From NCBI RefSeq assembly GCF_963677575.1, contig NZ_OY782038.1, forward strand, positions 124,001-188,000: a stretch of 64,000 nt of DNA, read 5' to 3'. The notes under the pieces were generated by a model that saw only the letters and a list, made by a program, of their open reading frames with translations, had not been told where the DNA came from and did no database searches. Within the stretch, counting starts at the first letter, position 1, and every line of letters begins with the position of its first letter. The position numbers were made by a program, and so were the translations under genes. Source of the stretch: an uncultured Draconibacterium sp. (GTDB lineage Bacteria > Bacteroidota > Bacteroidia > Bacteroidales > Prolixibacteraceae). Of the stretch, positions 24,438 to 32,873 are shown in pieces.

Positions 24438-25127
24438 ATGAGTTCAATTCCCTATATCGATATTCACACACATCCGTTTCATAAAGAAACAGAAACGATA
24501 ACGGTACAAAATATATTTCCGGGCGATGGATTTGCGGCTTTTAACGGTCGTAATTTTTATTCGGTCGGGCTTCATCCGTGGCACATTGGCGGTAAACAGG
24601 AAAACAACGAAGCGCTACAAATGGTGGAGGAGGCTCTTGAATTCGACCATGTAATTTTTGTGGGAGAAGCAGGCCTCGACAAAATTAATGGCGGCGATTT
24701 TATCGAACAACTTCGGGTTTTTGAGGCGCAGGCTGTTATTGCCGAAGAATATGAATATCCGTTGATTATTCATTGTGTAAAAGCAATGAATGAAGTTATT
24801 GAACTTCGGAAGAAACTGAATCCGGCCATGCCATGGATTTTGCACGGATATAACGGAAGTCTTGAAATTACAAAACAGTTGGTGGATAAAGGATTTCTGT
24901 TTTCGTTTGGAAAAAATCTATTTCGCGAGAATTCAAAAGCGGTAAAGTCATTTAAATATCTGCCTCTGAATAAAATATTCTTCGAAACAGACGAGCTGGA
25001 TTTAAACGTTGACACTATATACGAGCAGGCAGCAGCTTTAAAAGAAGTGCCGGTTGAAGTGCTTAAAGAAGTGGTTTGGAACAATTTCAATCAGATAGAA
25101 AATTCGCTGATGCCCGGAAGAATTTAA
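24438..25127 (+). CDS. TatD-family metal-dependent hydrolase
   Basis: 229 residues, a short member of the TatD DNase group. Metal ligands are all visible in order: IDIHTHPF (HxH), VGEAGLDK (Glu), IIHCVKA (His), ILHGYNGS (His) and FFETDELD (Asp). TatD proteins are 3'-5' exonucleases or D-aminoacyl-tRNA deacylases; this compact form is common in Bacteroidota and untested as far as I know. It sits between elbB and tcdA, all on the plus strand. Confidence 0.88.
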   Translation: MSSIPYIDIHTHPFHKETETITVQNIFPGDGFAAFNGRNFYSVGLHPWHIGGKQENNEALQMVEEALEFDHVIFVGEAGLDKINGGDFIEQLRVFEAQAVIAEEYEYPLIIHCVKAMNEVIELRKKLNPAMPWILHGYNGSLEITKQLVDKGFLFSFGKNLFRENSKAVKSFKYLPLNKIFFETDELDLNVDTIYEQAAALKEVPVEVLKEVVWNNFNQIENSLMPGRI

Positions 25128-25173
25128 ACACAATTTTGTTTCTTTGCCCCACAAAATTTAGCTTTAAAGAGTT

Positions 25174-25887
25174 ATGCATTGGTTGGAACGAACTGAGTTA
25201 TTGTTAGGAGAAGAAAAACTGGCCAAACTAAAGAATGCAAATGTATTGGTCGTTGGTTTAGGAGGGGTTGGAGCTTATGCGGCAGAACAGTTATGTCGTG
25301 CCGGAATTGGTAAAATGACCATTGTTGATGGCGATGTGGTGGAAGAAAGTAACCGTAACCGCCAGTTACCGGCGCTGATAAGTACCAAAGGCTTGGCAAA
25401 AGCCGAAATTCTGGCAAAACGTTTTATGGATATAAATCCGGAGCTGGAATTGACGATTGTAAATGAGTTCATTCGAGACCAGCAAGCCATCGAACTCTTA
25501 AAAAGCCAGCCTTTCGATTACGTAGTTGATGCCATCGATACACTTTCGCCTAAAGTATTTCTGGTTTATAATGCACTGCAGTTAAAACTCCGTGTAATTA
25601 GTTCCATGGGAGCCGGCGGAAAAATGGATCCGTCGAAAATTGAGCTTACCGACATTAAAAAATCGCACAATTGCAAACTGGCAAAAATGATGCGAAAACG
25701 TTTATCGCGATTAGGTGTAAAAAAGGGAGTTAAGGTGGTTTTCTCACCCGAGGATATCGATGAAAAGGCCGTTCGTATTGAGGAAGGTCAGAATAAAAAA
25801 TCAACCGTAGGAACGATTTCGTATATGCCGCCGCTATTTGGAGGCTTTATTGCCAGCGCGGTAATTCGCGATTTGATTGTTGAATAA
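25174..25887 (+). CDS. tcdA: tRNA threonylcarbamoyladenosine dehydratase
   Basis: 237 residues, ThiF/E1-like. The nucleotide-binding GLGGVGAYAAEQLCRAGIG, the arginine-bearing ESNRNRQLPAL, and YVVDAIDTLSPKVFLV followed by SSMGAGGKMDPSKI are characteristic of TcdA (CsdL), which cyclises t6A37 in tRNA in an ATP-dependent way. The C-terminal signature SYMPPLFGGFIASAVIRDL agrees. Candidate promoter: TTTG near 25136 and TAGCTTTA before the start. Distinguished from the MoeB-like gene in this window by these TcdA-specific segments. Confidence 0.93.
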   Translation: MHWLERTELLLGEEKLAKLKNANVLVVGLGGVGAYAAEQLCRAGIGKMTIVDGDVVEESNRNRQLPALISTKGLAKAEILAKRFMDINPELELTIVNEFIRDQQAIELLKSQPFDYVVDAIDTLSPKVFLVYNALQLKLRVISSMGAGGKMDPSKIELTDIKKSHNCKLAKMMRKRLSRLGVKKGVKVVFSPEDIDEKAVRIEEGQNKKSTVGTISYMPPLFGGFIASAVIRDLIVE

Positions 25888-26172
25888 ACGTATGTTTAAG
25901 AAATATGTTAATTTTAGTTTGTTAGTTCGAATAAAGGATTACCTTTGGGCTGTTAATTTTTAGAAAAGTCTGGCAATTAGCATTTTGGTCTTTTTTTATT
26001 GATATTTAATAAACCGGACAGTTTATCTCTCTTGTGTTTTCCCGACGTTATTTCAATCGTTAATAAAGCTTCTTTTATACTGTATTAAAGTAACACCAGG
26101 ACGTGATGCATTTTGATTGGTTCTTCTGGTGATCAGTAAGATGGATATATTAACTTTAAATTATAGTATAAA

Positions 26173-26484
26173 ATGAACATTTACATTGGAAATTTGCCCT
26201 TCAATTTGGGCGAAGAAGATTTGAGAGAAATTTTTGAAGAGTATGGTGAAGTTGCTTCAGCTAAAATTATCATGGATAAATTTACTGGTAGAAGCAAAGG
26301 TTTCGGTTTCGTTGAAATGGAAGACGATTCAGAAGCTAACAAAGCTATCGAAGAACTGAATAACGCTGAGGTTGCAGGTCGTAACATAAAAGTTAACGAA
26401 TCAAAACCTCGTGAAAATAACAACCGTGGCGGTGGTTACAACCGTGGTGGCGGTGGTGGTTACGGACGTCGTGATCGTTACTAG
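26173..26484 (+). CDS. Small RRM RNA-binding protein with Gly/Arg tail
   Basis: 103 residues: one RNA-recognition motif (about 1-78) with RNP2 IYIGNL (3-8) and RNP1 KGFGFVEM (42-49), and a glycine/arginine tail (RGGGYNRGGGGGYGRRDRY). Single-RRM proteins of this size are common in Bacteroidota, which mostly lack Hfq; in Bacteroides such proteins (RbpA/RbpB group) affect gene expression broadly and RbpB binds small RNAs. It is expected to be cytosolic and abundant. A strong terminator follows, then a hairpin-rich gap, which makes a local RNA partner possible. Confidence 0.92.
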   Translation: MNIYIGNLPFNLGEEDLREIFEEYGEVASAKIIMDKFTGRSKGFGFVEMEDDSEANKAIEELNNAEVAGRNIKVNESKPRENNNRGGGYNRGGGGGYGRRDRY

Positions 26485-26513
26485 AATCAGAAAAGAATTT
26501 TTTGATAATATAG

Positions 26514-26544
26514 AAAAGGGGTTCATTAATTTGAATCCCTTTTT
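26514..26544 (+). terminator. Intrinsic terminator of the RRM gene
   Basis: A 12-bp stem (AAAAGGG-G-TTCA with TGAA-T-CCCTTTT, one G-U) and a T-run of five. Ends the RRM transcript cleanly. Confidence 0.8.
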
Positions 26545-26601
26545 GTTTATAAATGGTTTTGAACAATCGGTATAAGTCGATCATCTCTTAATTCTAATCT
26601 G

Positions 26602-27040
26602 AAAAATTCATTAAATTTTTCACACAAAGTGTTGACGGTTGAAAATCAGTATAGTATGTGCCTTGAACAAAATAATCTGATGATTTTCAATGTCAAGGTT
26701 AGTCCTGGCAAATAATTGTGTATCAATTATTTAGTCAGAACTGTAGGTGATTAATTCATTTTTATGAATTAACTCGGATAATTCATTTGATTTTAGCAAT
26801 AGTCATGTTTCTCCGGGTTAATCCCGACTTAGTTGAGTCCATTTTTGAGTGTCAAAAATGGGTATGAAACTTCGTCGCTTTAAACTGTTTTGCTATTTGT
26901 GATGAATAATGCGGATTAATCAGGCTAAATTATTCTGAAAGTTTCTTAATCAATTTTCCTGTAGGAGATTGGGAATTGCCGAATGAAATTGGCGCAATCT
27001 TTGATTTTATGCTTACTATTTGGGCAATACCAAATGGTAA
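26602..27040. ncRNA. Hairpin-rich region, candidate structured RNA or long 5' leader
   Basis: No gene, but a series of strong stems: AAAAATT/AATTTTT (26602-26620); TTGAC..TTGAAAATCA with TGATTTTCAA.GTCAA (26632-26696, 15 bp in two parts); CTGGC-AAATAATTG with CAATTATTT-A-GTCAG (26705-26738); TTAATTCAT/ATGAATTAA (26751-26772); CGGG/CCCG (26814-26826); CCATTTTTGA/TCAAAAATGG (26839-26861); AGATTG/CAATCT (26966-27000); TTACTATTTGG/CCAAATGGTAA (27013-27040, one G-U). CCTTGA at 26661-26666 can alternatively pair with TCAAGG at 26693-26698. It could be one or more small RNAs, or the leader of the molybdenum hydroxylase genes. I recognise no Rfam family, and no clear promoter. Confidence 0.4.
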
Positions 27041-27247
27041 AAACTGCTCGATATAGTGAAGTATATGACTTATATGCTGCGACTTTGTTCTGTAGGAGTT
27101 TTATATGGTCTTAACGGGCAGATAATTCTTAATTCCCACCTGAACATTTATTATAAAGGTTTGTTGTAAAGGATGTTAATGAAATATGCAGAGATCAATA
27201 TATTTCAATATTTAAGCTTCGTAACATCGTTTAAAATCTATAAATAA

Positions 27248-27703
27248 ATGGCAGTATTTAATCTAAACATCAACGGAAAACAGCAAGAGGTGGATGTTGA
27301 TCCGTCAACTCCAATGCTTTGGGTACTCAGAGATCATCTTGATTTAGTAGGAACAAAATTCGGCTGTGGAATTGCACAGTGCGGAGCATGTACCATTCTT
27401 GTAGATGGGATTGCAACGCGTTCGTGTATCACTTTTGTCGATTCGGTAGGCGACAAGGAAATCACAACAATAGAAGGTCTTTCTGAAAACGGAGACCATC
27501 CGCTTCAAAAAGCCTGGATAGAAGAAGATGTGCCGCAATGTGGCTACTGCCAGAGCGGGCAAATAATGAATGCCGCAGGATTATTAAATGCAAATCCATC
27601 ACCCAGCGACGAAGAAATTGAAACGGCTATGCATGGTAACATTTGCCGGTGCGGAACATATACAAGAATTAAAAAGGCGATTAAGACAGCTTCAAATTCT
27701 TAA
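27248..27703 (+). CDS. Molybdenum hydroxylase small [2Fe-2S] subunit (IorA-like)
   Basis: 151 residues. The plant-type [2Fe-2S] cluster ligands lie in GCGIAQCGACTILVDG...RSC and the second cluster in CGYCQSGQIM...CRCGTY, the standard layout of xanthine dehydrogenase family small subunits. Together with the next gene it forms a two-subunit enzyme of the isoquinoline 1-oxidoreductase/aldehyde oxidase type without an FAD subunit, so electrons probably pass to a cytochrome or other external carrier. The two genes are 57 nt apart. Confidence 0.93.
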   Translation: MAVFNLNINGKQQEVDVDPSTPMLWVLRDHLDLVGTKFGCGIAQCGACTILVDGIATRSCITFVDSVGDKEITTIEGLSENGDHPLQKAWIEEDVPQCGYCQSGQIMNAAGLLNANPSPSDEEIETAMHGNICRCGTYTRIKKAIKTASNS

Positions 27704-27760
27704 TCTGCACAATACAAATTCCACTCTTTTTTGCATTCAATAACATTAAAATCTTTTCAC

Positions 27761-29977
27761 ATGACAACTGTTAAAACAAAACTTGATAGACGTTCTTTCA
27801 TACGAAGCTCTGCTCTGGCAGGTGGCGGGTTGCTGCTAACTTTTAGTTGGCTGGCTCCGGCTTGCACCACCGATTCCCCAAAAGAATTGACCATGCCCGA
27901 TAATTGGTATGAGTTAAACGGTTTTTTGAAAATCGGTAATAACGGAGCGGTTACAATTATGTCGCCCAACCCGGAAATTGGACAGAATGTAAAGACATCG
28001 ATGCCGATGATTGTGGCCGATGAACTGGATGTTGACTGGAAGTTTGTACTGGTAGAACAGGCACCGCTAAATACCGATATTTTTACCCGACAGTTGGCTG
28101 GCGGTAGTCAGTCTATCCGGCAAGGGTGGAACGGACTTCGAATGGCTGGTGCAACGGCCAGAAGGATGTTACGCGAGGCTGCCGCCCACGAATGGAAAGT
28201 TCCGGTTGATGAAATCACAACAGAAGCCGGCGTTTTATATCATAAGAGCAGTGGAAAAGAAGCAGGTTATGGAGAAATGGCTGCGGCTGCGGCAGAACTG
28301 ACAGTTCCGGAAGAAGTAGAGTTAAAAGATATAAAGGATTTTACCATTATTGGTACCTCCCGAAAAAATGTGGATGGCCAAAAAATAGTTACCGGGAAAC
28401 CTTTGTTTGGTCTCGATTATAAAGCAGAGGGAATGTTGATTGCCATGATCGAACATCCACCGGCTTTTGGAATGAAACTGAAATCGTTTGACGCGACCGA
28501 GGCGAAAGCCATGCCCGGAATCAAAGATGTTTTTGCCATTAAAACGTATAACGACGACTACCAAATGCAATGGTCGGATATTACTGCTTTTACCGAATTG
28601 GTGGCAGTAGTTGGTAATTCTACCTGGGAAGTGATGAATGCCAAACTGATGTTAAATGTGGAGTGGGAACCAATTTCTGAAAACAATTCTCAGGGTGTAC
28701 CTGCGGGTTTTGAAAGCACGGCTGATCATTACAAAAAAATGGAGGAAGCAGCTGCCAAACCGGGACGAGAGCAACGCCGAGACGGAAATCCCGAGGAAGC
28801 ATTTAAAGATGCAGCAAAAGTTATTGAACGGACTTATACAGCTCCTTTCCAGGCTCATAGCCCCATGGAGCCCATGAACTTTTTTGCCGATGTAAAAGAT
28901 GATTTTGCATTGCTCGCAGGCCCGATTCAAACACCGGAATTTATGGAAAAATCGGTTGCTGCCCGGCTTGGTTTGTCACTCGAAAAAGTAGATGTACAAA
29001 TGACCCGCATGGGAGGAGGTTTCGGACGACGTCTGTATGGCCACTTTATGGTGGAAGCAGCTGTTATTTCGCAAAAGGTGAAAGCTCCGGTAAGATTGAT
29101 CTATTCGCGCGAAGACGATATGTCTTACGGAATTTATCGTCCGGCTTATCATGCCTTATACCGTGCAGCACTGGATGCCGACAACAACCTGATTGGTTTC
29201 CATGTGCGAATGGGAGGAATACCGAGTAGTCCGTTACATGCCAACCGTTTTCCGGCAGGATCTGTGGACAACTACCTTGCCGAAAGCTTCACGGTGGATT
29301 CCAACATCAGCACCGGAGCATTTCGCGCTCCCGGCTCCAATTTTAATGCGGTAGCCGAGCAGTCGTTCCTCGATGAGGTGGCAGAAGCTGCCGGCAAAGA
29401 TCCTATACAGTTTCGCCTCGATTTATTGAAACGGGCACAGGAAAATCCTGTAGGTGGTAACAACGATTACGATGCAGTCCGATATGCCGGTGTTTTGGAA
29501 CAAGTTCGCGAAAAATCGGGCTGGGATACCAACTCCGAAGGTAAAAACCGTGGTGTGGCCGCCTATTTCTGTCACAATTCGTATGTGGCAAATGTGGTTG
29601 ATATCGCCAACAAAGATGGTAAGTCTGTTATTGAGAAAGTGTATGCTTCTGTTGATTGCGGAATTGTGGTAAACCCCGATGCGGCGGTTAACATGACAGA
29701 AGGAAGTATTGTGGATGGAATCGGACATGCCATGTACAGCGGATTGACTTTTAGTGAAGGACAACCGGAACAAAATAATTTTGATATGTACCGATTGATC
29801 AGGCATGGCGAGGCACCCAAAGAAATAGAAGTACATTTTGTTGAAAACAATATCGACCCGACCGGATTAGGTGAACCACCTTATCCTCCGGTTATGGGAG
29901 CGCTGGCAAACGCTTTATACAAAGCCAACGGAGAACGGTATTACCACCAGCCATTTGTGAAAAATAGTATTGGATAG
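27761..29977 (+). CDS. Molybdenum hydroxylase large subunit (IorB-like)
   Basis: 738 residues from ATG 27761; the in-frame TTG ten codons earlier is less likely. A Tat-type signal D9-RRSFIRSS, a hydrophobic stretch and APAC35 suggest export and perhaps lipid anchoring. The molybdopterin-binding segments of the xanthine dehydrogenase family are present: MTRMGGGFGRRLYGHF, STGAFRAPGSNFN, and near the C-terminus GLGEPPYPPVMGALANAL with the catalytic Glu. The predicted reaction is oxidation of an aldehyde or N-heterocycle in the periplasm with a molybdopterin cytosine dinucleotide cofactor; substrate unknown. It is convergent with the moa genes. Confidence 0.92.
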   Translation: MTTVKTKLDRRSFIRSSALAGGGLLLTFSWLAPACTTDSPKELTMPDNWYELNGFLKIGNNGAVTIMSPNPEIGQNVKTSMPMIVADELDVDWKFVLVEQAPLNTDIFTRQLAGGSQSIRQGWNGLRMAGATARRMLREAAAHEWKVPVDEITTEAGVLYHKSSGKEAGYGEMAAAAAELTVPEEVELKDIKDFTIIGTSRKNVDGQKIVTGKPLFGLDYKAEGMLIAMIEHPPAFGMKLKSFDATEAKAMPGIKDVFAIKTYNDDYQMQWSDITAFTELVAVVGNSTWEVMNAKLMLNVEWEPISENNSQGVPAGFESTADHYKKMEEAAAKPGREQRRDGNPEEAFKDAAKVIERTYTAPFQAHSPMEPMNFFADVKDDFALLAGPIQTPEFMEKSVAARLGLSLEKVDVQMTRMGGGFGRRLYGHFMVEAAVISQKVKAPVRLIYSREDDMSYGIYRPAYHALYRAALDADNNLIGFHVRMGGIPSSPLHANRFPAGSVDNYLAESFTVDSNISTGAFRAPGSNFNAVAEQSFLDEVAEAAGKDPIQFRLDLLKRAQENPVGGNNDYDAVRYAGVLEQVREKSGWDTNSEGKNRGVAAYFCHNSYVANVVDIANKDGKSVIEKVYASVDCGIVVNPDAAVNMTEGSIVDGIGHAMYSGLTFSEGQPEQNNFDMYRLIRHGEAPKEIEVHFVENNIDPTGLGEPPYPPVMGALANALYKANGERYYHQPFVKNSIG

Positions 29978-30005
29978 CAGATAAAAAGGCTCAATATGAA
30001 TCAGA

Positions 30006-30245
30006 ACACAGATAAGGCGGATTTGACAGATAGTCACGGATAAATCAGCGAAAATCAACTAAGTCAGTGTTATCTGCGTTCCATTTCTTACCAATTTAAA
30101 TCAAAATGATAAAATCGTTTTTCCGAATATTTCATTTCGATACTTTTGAGTTATTGAGGTTTGTTATAAAAACTGAATGCAAATAACGCAGGTTAAACAG
30201 AAAAATCAGTGAGAATCAGTTCAATCAATGTTATCTGCGTTCTAT
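30006..30245. repeat. Two degenerate copies of an intergenic repeat
   Basis: One copy (about 30006-30082) and another (about 30177-30245) share AAATCAGCGAAAATCA-like and TGTTATCTGCGTTC segments in the same order and orientation. Related 'CACTGATTT...ATCTGCG' sequence is frequent in Bacteroidota intergenic DNA. It separates the convergent large-subunit and MoeB-like genes. Confidence 0.55.
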
Positions 30246-30254
30246 CTACAAAGG

Positions 30255-30971
30255 TTAAAACTGAAACAGATTAAACCGGTTATCGCGGATATTAAAAACC
30301 AATAATTTTCCGCTGATTACCTCGCCATAACCTGTGATGATCTTAATGATTTCATTCGCCTGCAGTGTTCCGGTTATTCCTGGTAAAACACCTAAAAGGC
30401 CAATGTCATTTTCTTTGTAAATTCCGTCTTTTGGAGTTGTTGGGAACAGGTCGGCATAAACAGGTCCGTTCTGATAATTAAAAACACTTATTTGCCCCTC
30501 GTAATTTAACACAGATGCAAAAGCAAGCGGCTTGTTCATACTTGCTGATTTTGAACCGATCAGCTGGCGGGTTTTGTAATTATCAGTGCAGTCGGCAATT
30601 ACATCGTACTGTTGAAAAAGCTCTTCTACATTGGTTTCATCCAGTTTTGTATCAAATGGCAGAACCTCAATTTCAGGGTACAATCCTTTTAGTTTCTGGG
30701 CGGCGATCTCCACCTTTTTTTGCCCAACTTCTGCTGATGTATAAAGTATTTGTCGTTGCAAATTGGAAGTGCTCACCACATCATCGTCTACAATACCGAT
30801 AGTGCCAATTCCTGCAGCTGCCAGGTAAACCAACAAAGGACTTCCAAGTCCACCTGCGCCAATTACCAGCACACGTGCATTTTTTAGTTTTTCCTGACCG
30901 GTTTGTCCAATCTCCGACAACGAAAAATGGCGTGTAAACCGCGACAGGTCTTCGCTACTCAGCTTTTTCAT
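30255..30971 (-). CDS. moeB: MoeB-like molybdopterin synthase adenylyltransferase lacking the zinc cysteines
   Basis: 238 residues, E1-like: nucleotide motif VIGAGGLGSPLLVYLAAAGIG, SNLQRQILY with the ATP-contacting arginine, and VIADCTDNYKTRQLIG. It should adenylate the C-terminal Gly-Gly of MoaD before sulfur transfer. MoeB/ThiF proteins normally bind zinc through two CxxC pairs, but the only cysteine here is in ADCTDN, so the zinc site is absent, as in some shorter homologues. It overlaps the end of moaE by 17 nt, showing a tight operon moaA-moaD-moaE-moeB. ThiF is the alternative name, but the neighbours point to the molybdenum pathway. Confidence 0.88.
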   Translation of the reverse strand: MKKLSSEDLSRFTRHFSLSEIGQTGQEKLKNARVLVIGAGGLGSPLLVYLAAAGIGTIGIVDDDVVSTSNLQRQILYTSAEVGQKKVEIAAQKLKGLYPEIEVLPFDTKLDETNVEELFQQYDVIADCTDNYKTRQLIGSKSASMNKPLAFASVLNYEGQISVFNYQNGPVYADLFPTTPKDGIYKENDIGLLGVLPGITGTLQANEIIKIITGYGEVISGKLLVFNIRDNRFNLFQF

Positions 30972-31419
30972 AGTGATGATTATGATGGTGGTGATCGTCA
31001 GTTACACAATCGCAGTTTTGTCCCCATTCGCTCGTTCCGTCAGCAAAAAACTCGTGCTTCCAGATGGGCACTTCATTTTTCACGCGGTCGATGATGTAAC
31101 GGTTGGCGTCGTATGCTTCTTTACGATGGCCGGAACCCGTGATCACCACAACCGCACAGCCACTGATCTCAACATGACCAATACGATGAACACAGGCTGC
31201 CTGGTTAAGATTAAAGCGAGATTTGGCTTCTTCTAATATCTTGTCGATCATTTTATCGGCCATAGGCTCGTACGCTTCGTATTCCAGGTGCGTTACTGTG
31301 CGGCCTTTATTGTTATCGCGAACTTCACCACTGAACAGCACCACCGCGCCACTTTGCGGATGCCTGAAATCATCAAAAAGTTCGCTGTAATTAATCGCTG
31401 TATTTTGTATGTGCTTCAT
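30955..31419 (-). CDS. moaE: Molybdopterin synthase large subunit MoaE
   Basis: 154 residues from the ATG at 31419; a GTG at 31440 would add seven residues and overlap moaD. The active-site region is conserved: VHRIGHVEISGCAVVVITGSGHRKEAYDANRYIIDRVKNEVPIWKHEF, including the lysines that act on precursor Z. It ends with a histidine-rich tail (DDHHHHNHHYEKAE) not needed for the family, perhaps binding metal. It works as a heterotetramer with MoaD, encoded just upstream. Confidence 0.93.
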   Translation of the reverse strand: MKHIQNTAINYSELFDDFRHPQSGAVVLFSGEVRDNNKGRTVTHLEYEAYEPMADKMIDKILEEAKSRFNLNQAACVHRIGHVEISGCAVVVITGSGHRKEAYDANRYIIDRVKNEVPIWKHEFFADGTSEWGQNCDCVTDDHHHHNHHYEKAE

Positions 31420-31429
31420 AGTGTTTGAT

Positions 31430-31672
31430 TTATCCTCCACTTGACGGTGGAATTAAAAACAATGTGGTTTGGTCTTTTATCGTCTCGTTCAGCTGAACGA
31501 ATTCCTCGTTCACGGCAATCCGGCAGCTGGTTAGTACTTCTTTTGCTTCCGGATTTAATTCTCCCAGTTTTTCAAGCAAGTTGGCATAACTTTCTTCCGG
31601 AGCCACTTCAACGTTGATTTCGTCGCCAAAGAACTTCTTCAGTCCTGCAAAACATACAATCTTTCTATTCAT
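31430..31672 (-). CDS. moaD: Molybdopterin synthase sulfur carrier MoaD
   Basis: 80 residues, ubiquitin-like, ending in the essential Gly-Gly (FLIPPSSGG). The pattern CFAGLKKFFGDE...ANLLEKLGELNPEA...IAVNEEFV fits MoaD. MoeB activates its C-terminal glycine, a sulfurtransferase loads it as thiocarboxylate, and MoaE uses it. The start ATG is 1 nt after the moaA stop. Confidence 0.93.
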   Translation of the reverse strand: MNRKIVCFAGLKKFFGDEINVEVAPEESYANLLEKLGELNPEAKEVLTSCRIAVNEEFVQLNETIKDQTTLFLIPPSSGG

Positions 31673-31673
31673 T

Positions 31674-32648
31674 TTAGCCTCCTATATTTCTCATTGATAA
31701 TTCACTACCGTGGAATTTTACCGCTTGTTTCAACAACAATAATCCTTTAAGTTTTTCAGTAAGCAATTGGTCGTTATCGATATACGGCATTAGTTTTTCA
31801 CCATGTGCATTGCTCAGGCAACCAAAAAAGTAGCCGTTGCTGTCTAATCGTAAACGGTTGCAGTCGTGACAAAAGGGTGTCGATTCATTGGCAATAATTC
31901 CAAAAACTCCACCTTTCGAAGTGCGCCAGTAATGCGCTGTTGATGAATCTTCTCGCTTAATTTCTTCAATCTCGTATTTCTCCTGAATCGTTGAAAGAAT
32001 TTCCTTTTCCGGAAAGAAAAGTCCGTTCTCCGAATGGTATAAATGCCCCATTTTCATCAACTCCAGGTAGCGGATCTTTACGCCCAGTTCTGTGGCATAA
32101 TCCAGCAGTGGAACAATCTGCGAATCATTTTTTCCCCGCATGATAACCGCATTAAGTTTCACATTCAAGCCTGCTTTTATAGCTGCTTCAATTCCCTGGA
32201 AAACCCGTGAAGTATCCGAACGGCGTATTAGCTGCCCAAAGATTTTGTTATCGATGGCATCCACCGAAATGTTGATTGAATTTACGCCAGCATTCACCAG
32301 TTTTACGGCATTTTCTTTTAGAAAAAACGCGTTGGTGGTTAGGCGAATATCGTTAATGCCAAGGTTTTTAATGTTTTCAATAAGTGGGTAAAGATTGGAG
32401 TAAAGCAAAGGTTCGCCGCCGGTTAACCGAACGCTTTTTAAGCCTGTTAATCGGTGTACTGCCTCAATCAATTGTGTAAATTCTTTCACTGAAATTGGTT
32501 TATCAGCGCCGCTTTGATCGGGTTGAAGGTTTGTATTTTCATCAAACTCATTATCAACACAATAAACGCACGAAAAATTACACGAGTTCAGGAGACTTAT
32601 TCTTAGCTTTTCAAATCTTCTGCCCAGCTTATCTTCAATTTTCAACAT
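31674..32648 (-). CDS. moaA: GTP 3',8-cyclase MoaA
   Basis: 324 residues. The radical-SAM cluster motif is C-NFS-C-VY-C, followed by VRLTGGEPLL. The C-terminal second [4Fe-4S] site PFCHDCNRLRL...FFGCL and the C-terminal Gly-Gly (MRNIGG), both needed in MoaA, are intact. It starts cofactor synthesis by rearranging GTP, in concert with MoaC. No moaC, moaB/mogA or moeA gene is in this window, so those steps must be encoded elsewhere. First gene of the moaA-moaD-moaE-moeB operon. Confidence 0.95.
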   Translation of the reverse strand: MLKIEDKLGRRFEKLRISLLNSCNFSCVYCVDNEFDENTNLQPDQSGADKPISVKEFTQLIEAVHRLTGLKSVRLTGGEPLLYSNLYPLIENIKNLGINDIRLTTNAFFLKENAVKLVNAGVNSINISVDAIDNKIFGQLIRRSDTSRVFQGIEAAIKAGLNVKLNAVIMRGKNDSQIVPLLDYATELGVKIRYLELMKMGHLYHSENGLFFPEKEILSTIQEKYEIEEIKREDSSTAHYWRTSKGGVFGIIANESTPFCHDCNRLRLDSNGYFFGCLSNAHGEKLMPYIDNDQLLTEKLKGLLLLKQAVKFHGSELSMRNIGG

Positions 32649-32873
32649 GTCTATTTAACTTGAAAATCGCTGATTTGTTCAGTTATTTCAGACTATTAAG
32701 TATTTTTGCTTGAAGCTATTTGTACAGAACCGAAATTTATTCACCGGGGAATGAATTTGATTGAACAGTATTAATCATTTTCTTGTTATAGTGTTGGTTT
32801 ATAAATATTTGATGTATTTTTATTTAGGTGAATTAAAATTTACCAAACGAAACTAACCTTTAATTTTTTAGAA

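Noticed and set aside
26602..27040. 6S RNA, tmRNA or RNase P RNA in the hairpin-rich gap
   Set aside because: None of the signature sequences I know for these RNAs is present, and the hairpins are sequential rather than one long bubble-bearing stem.
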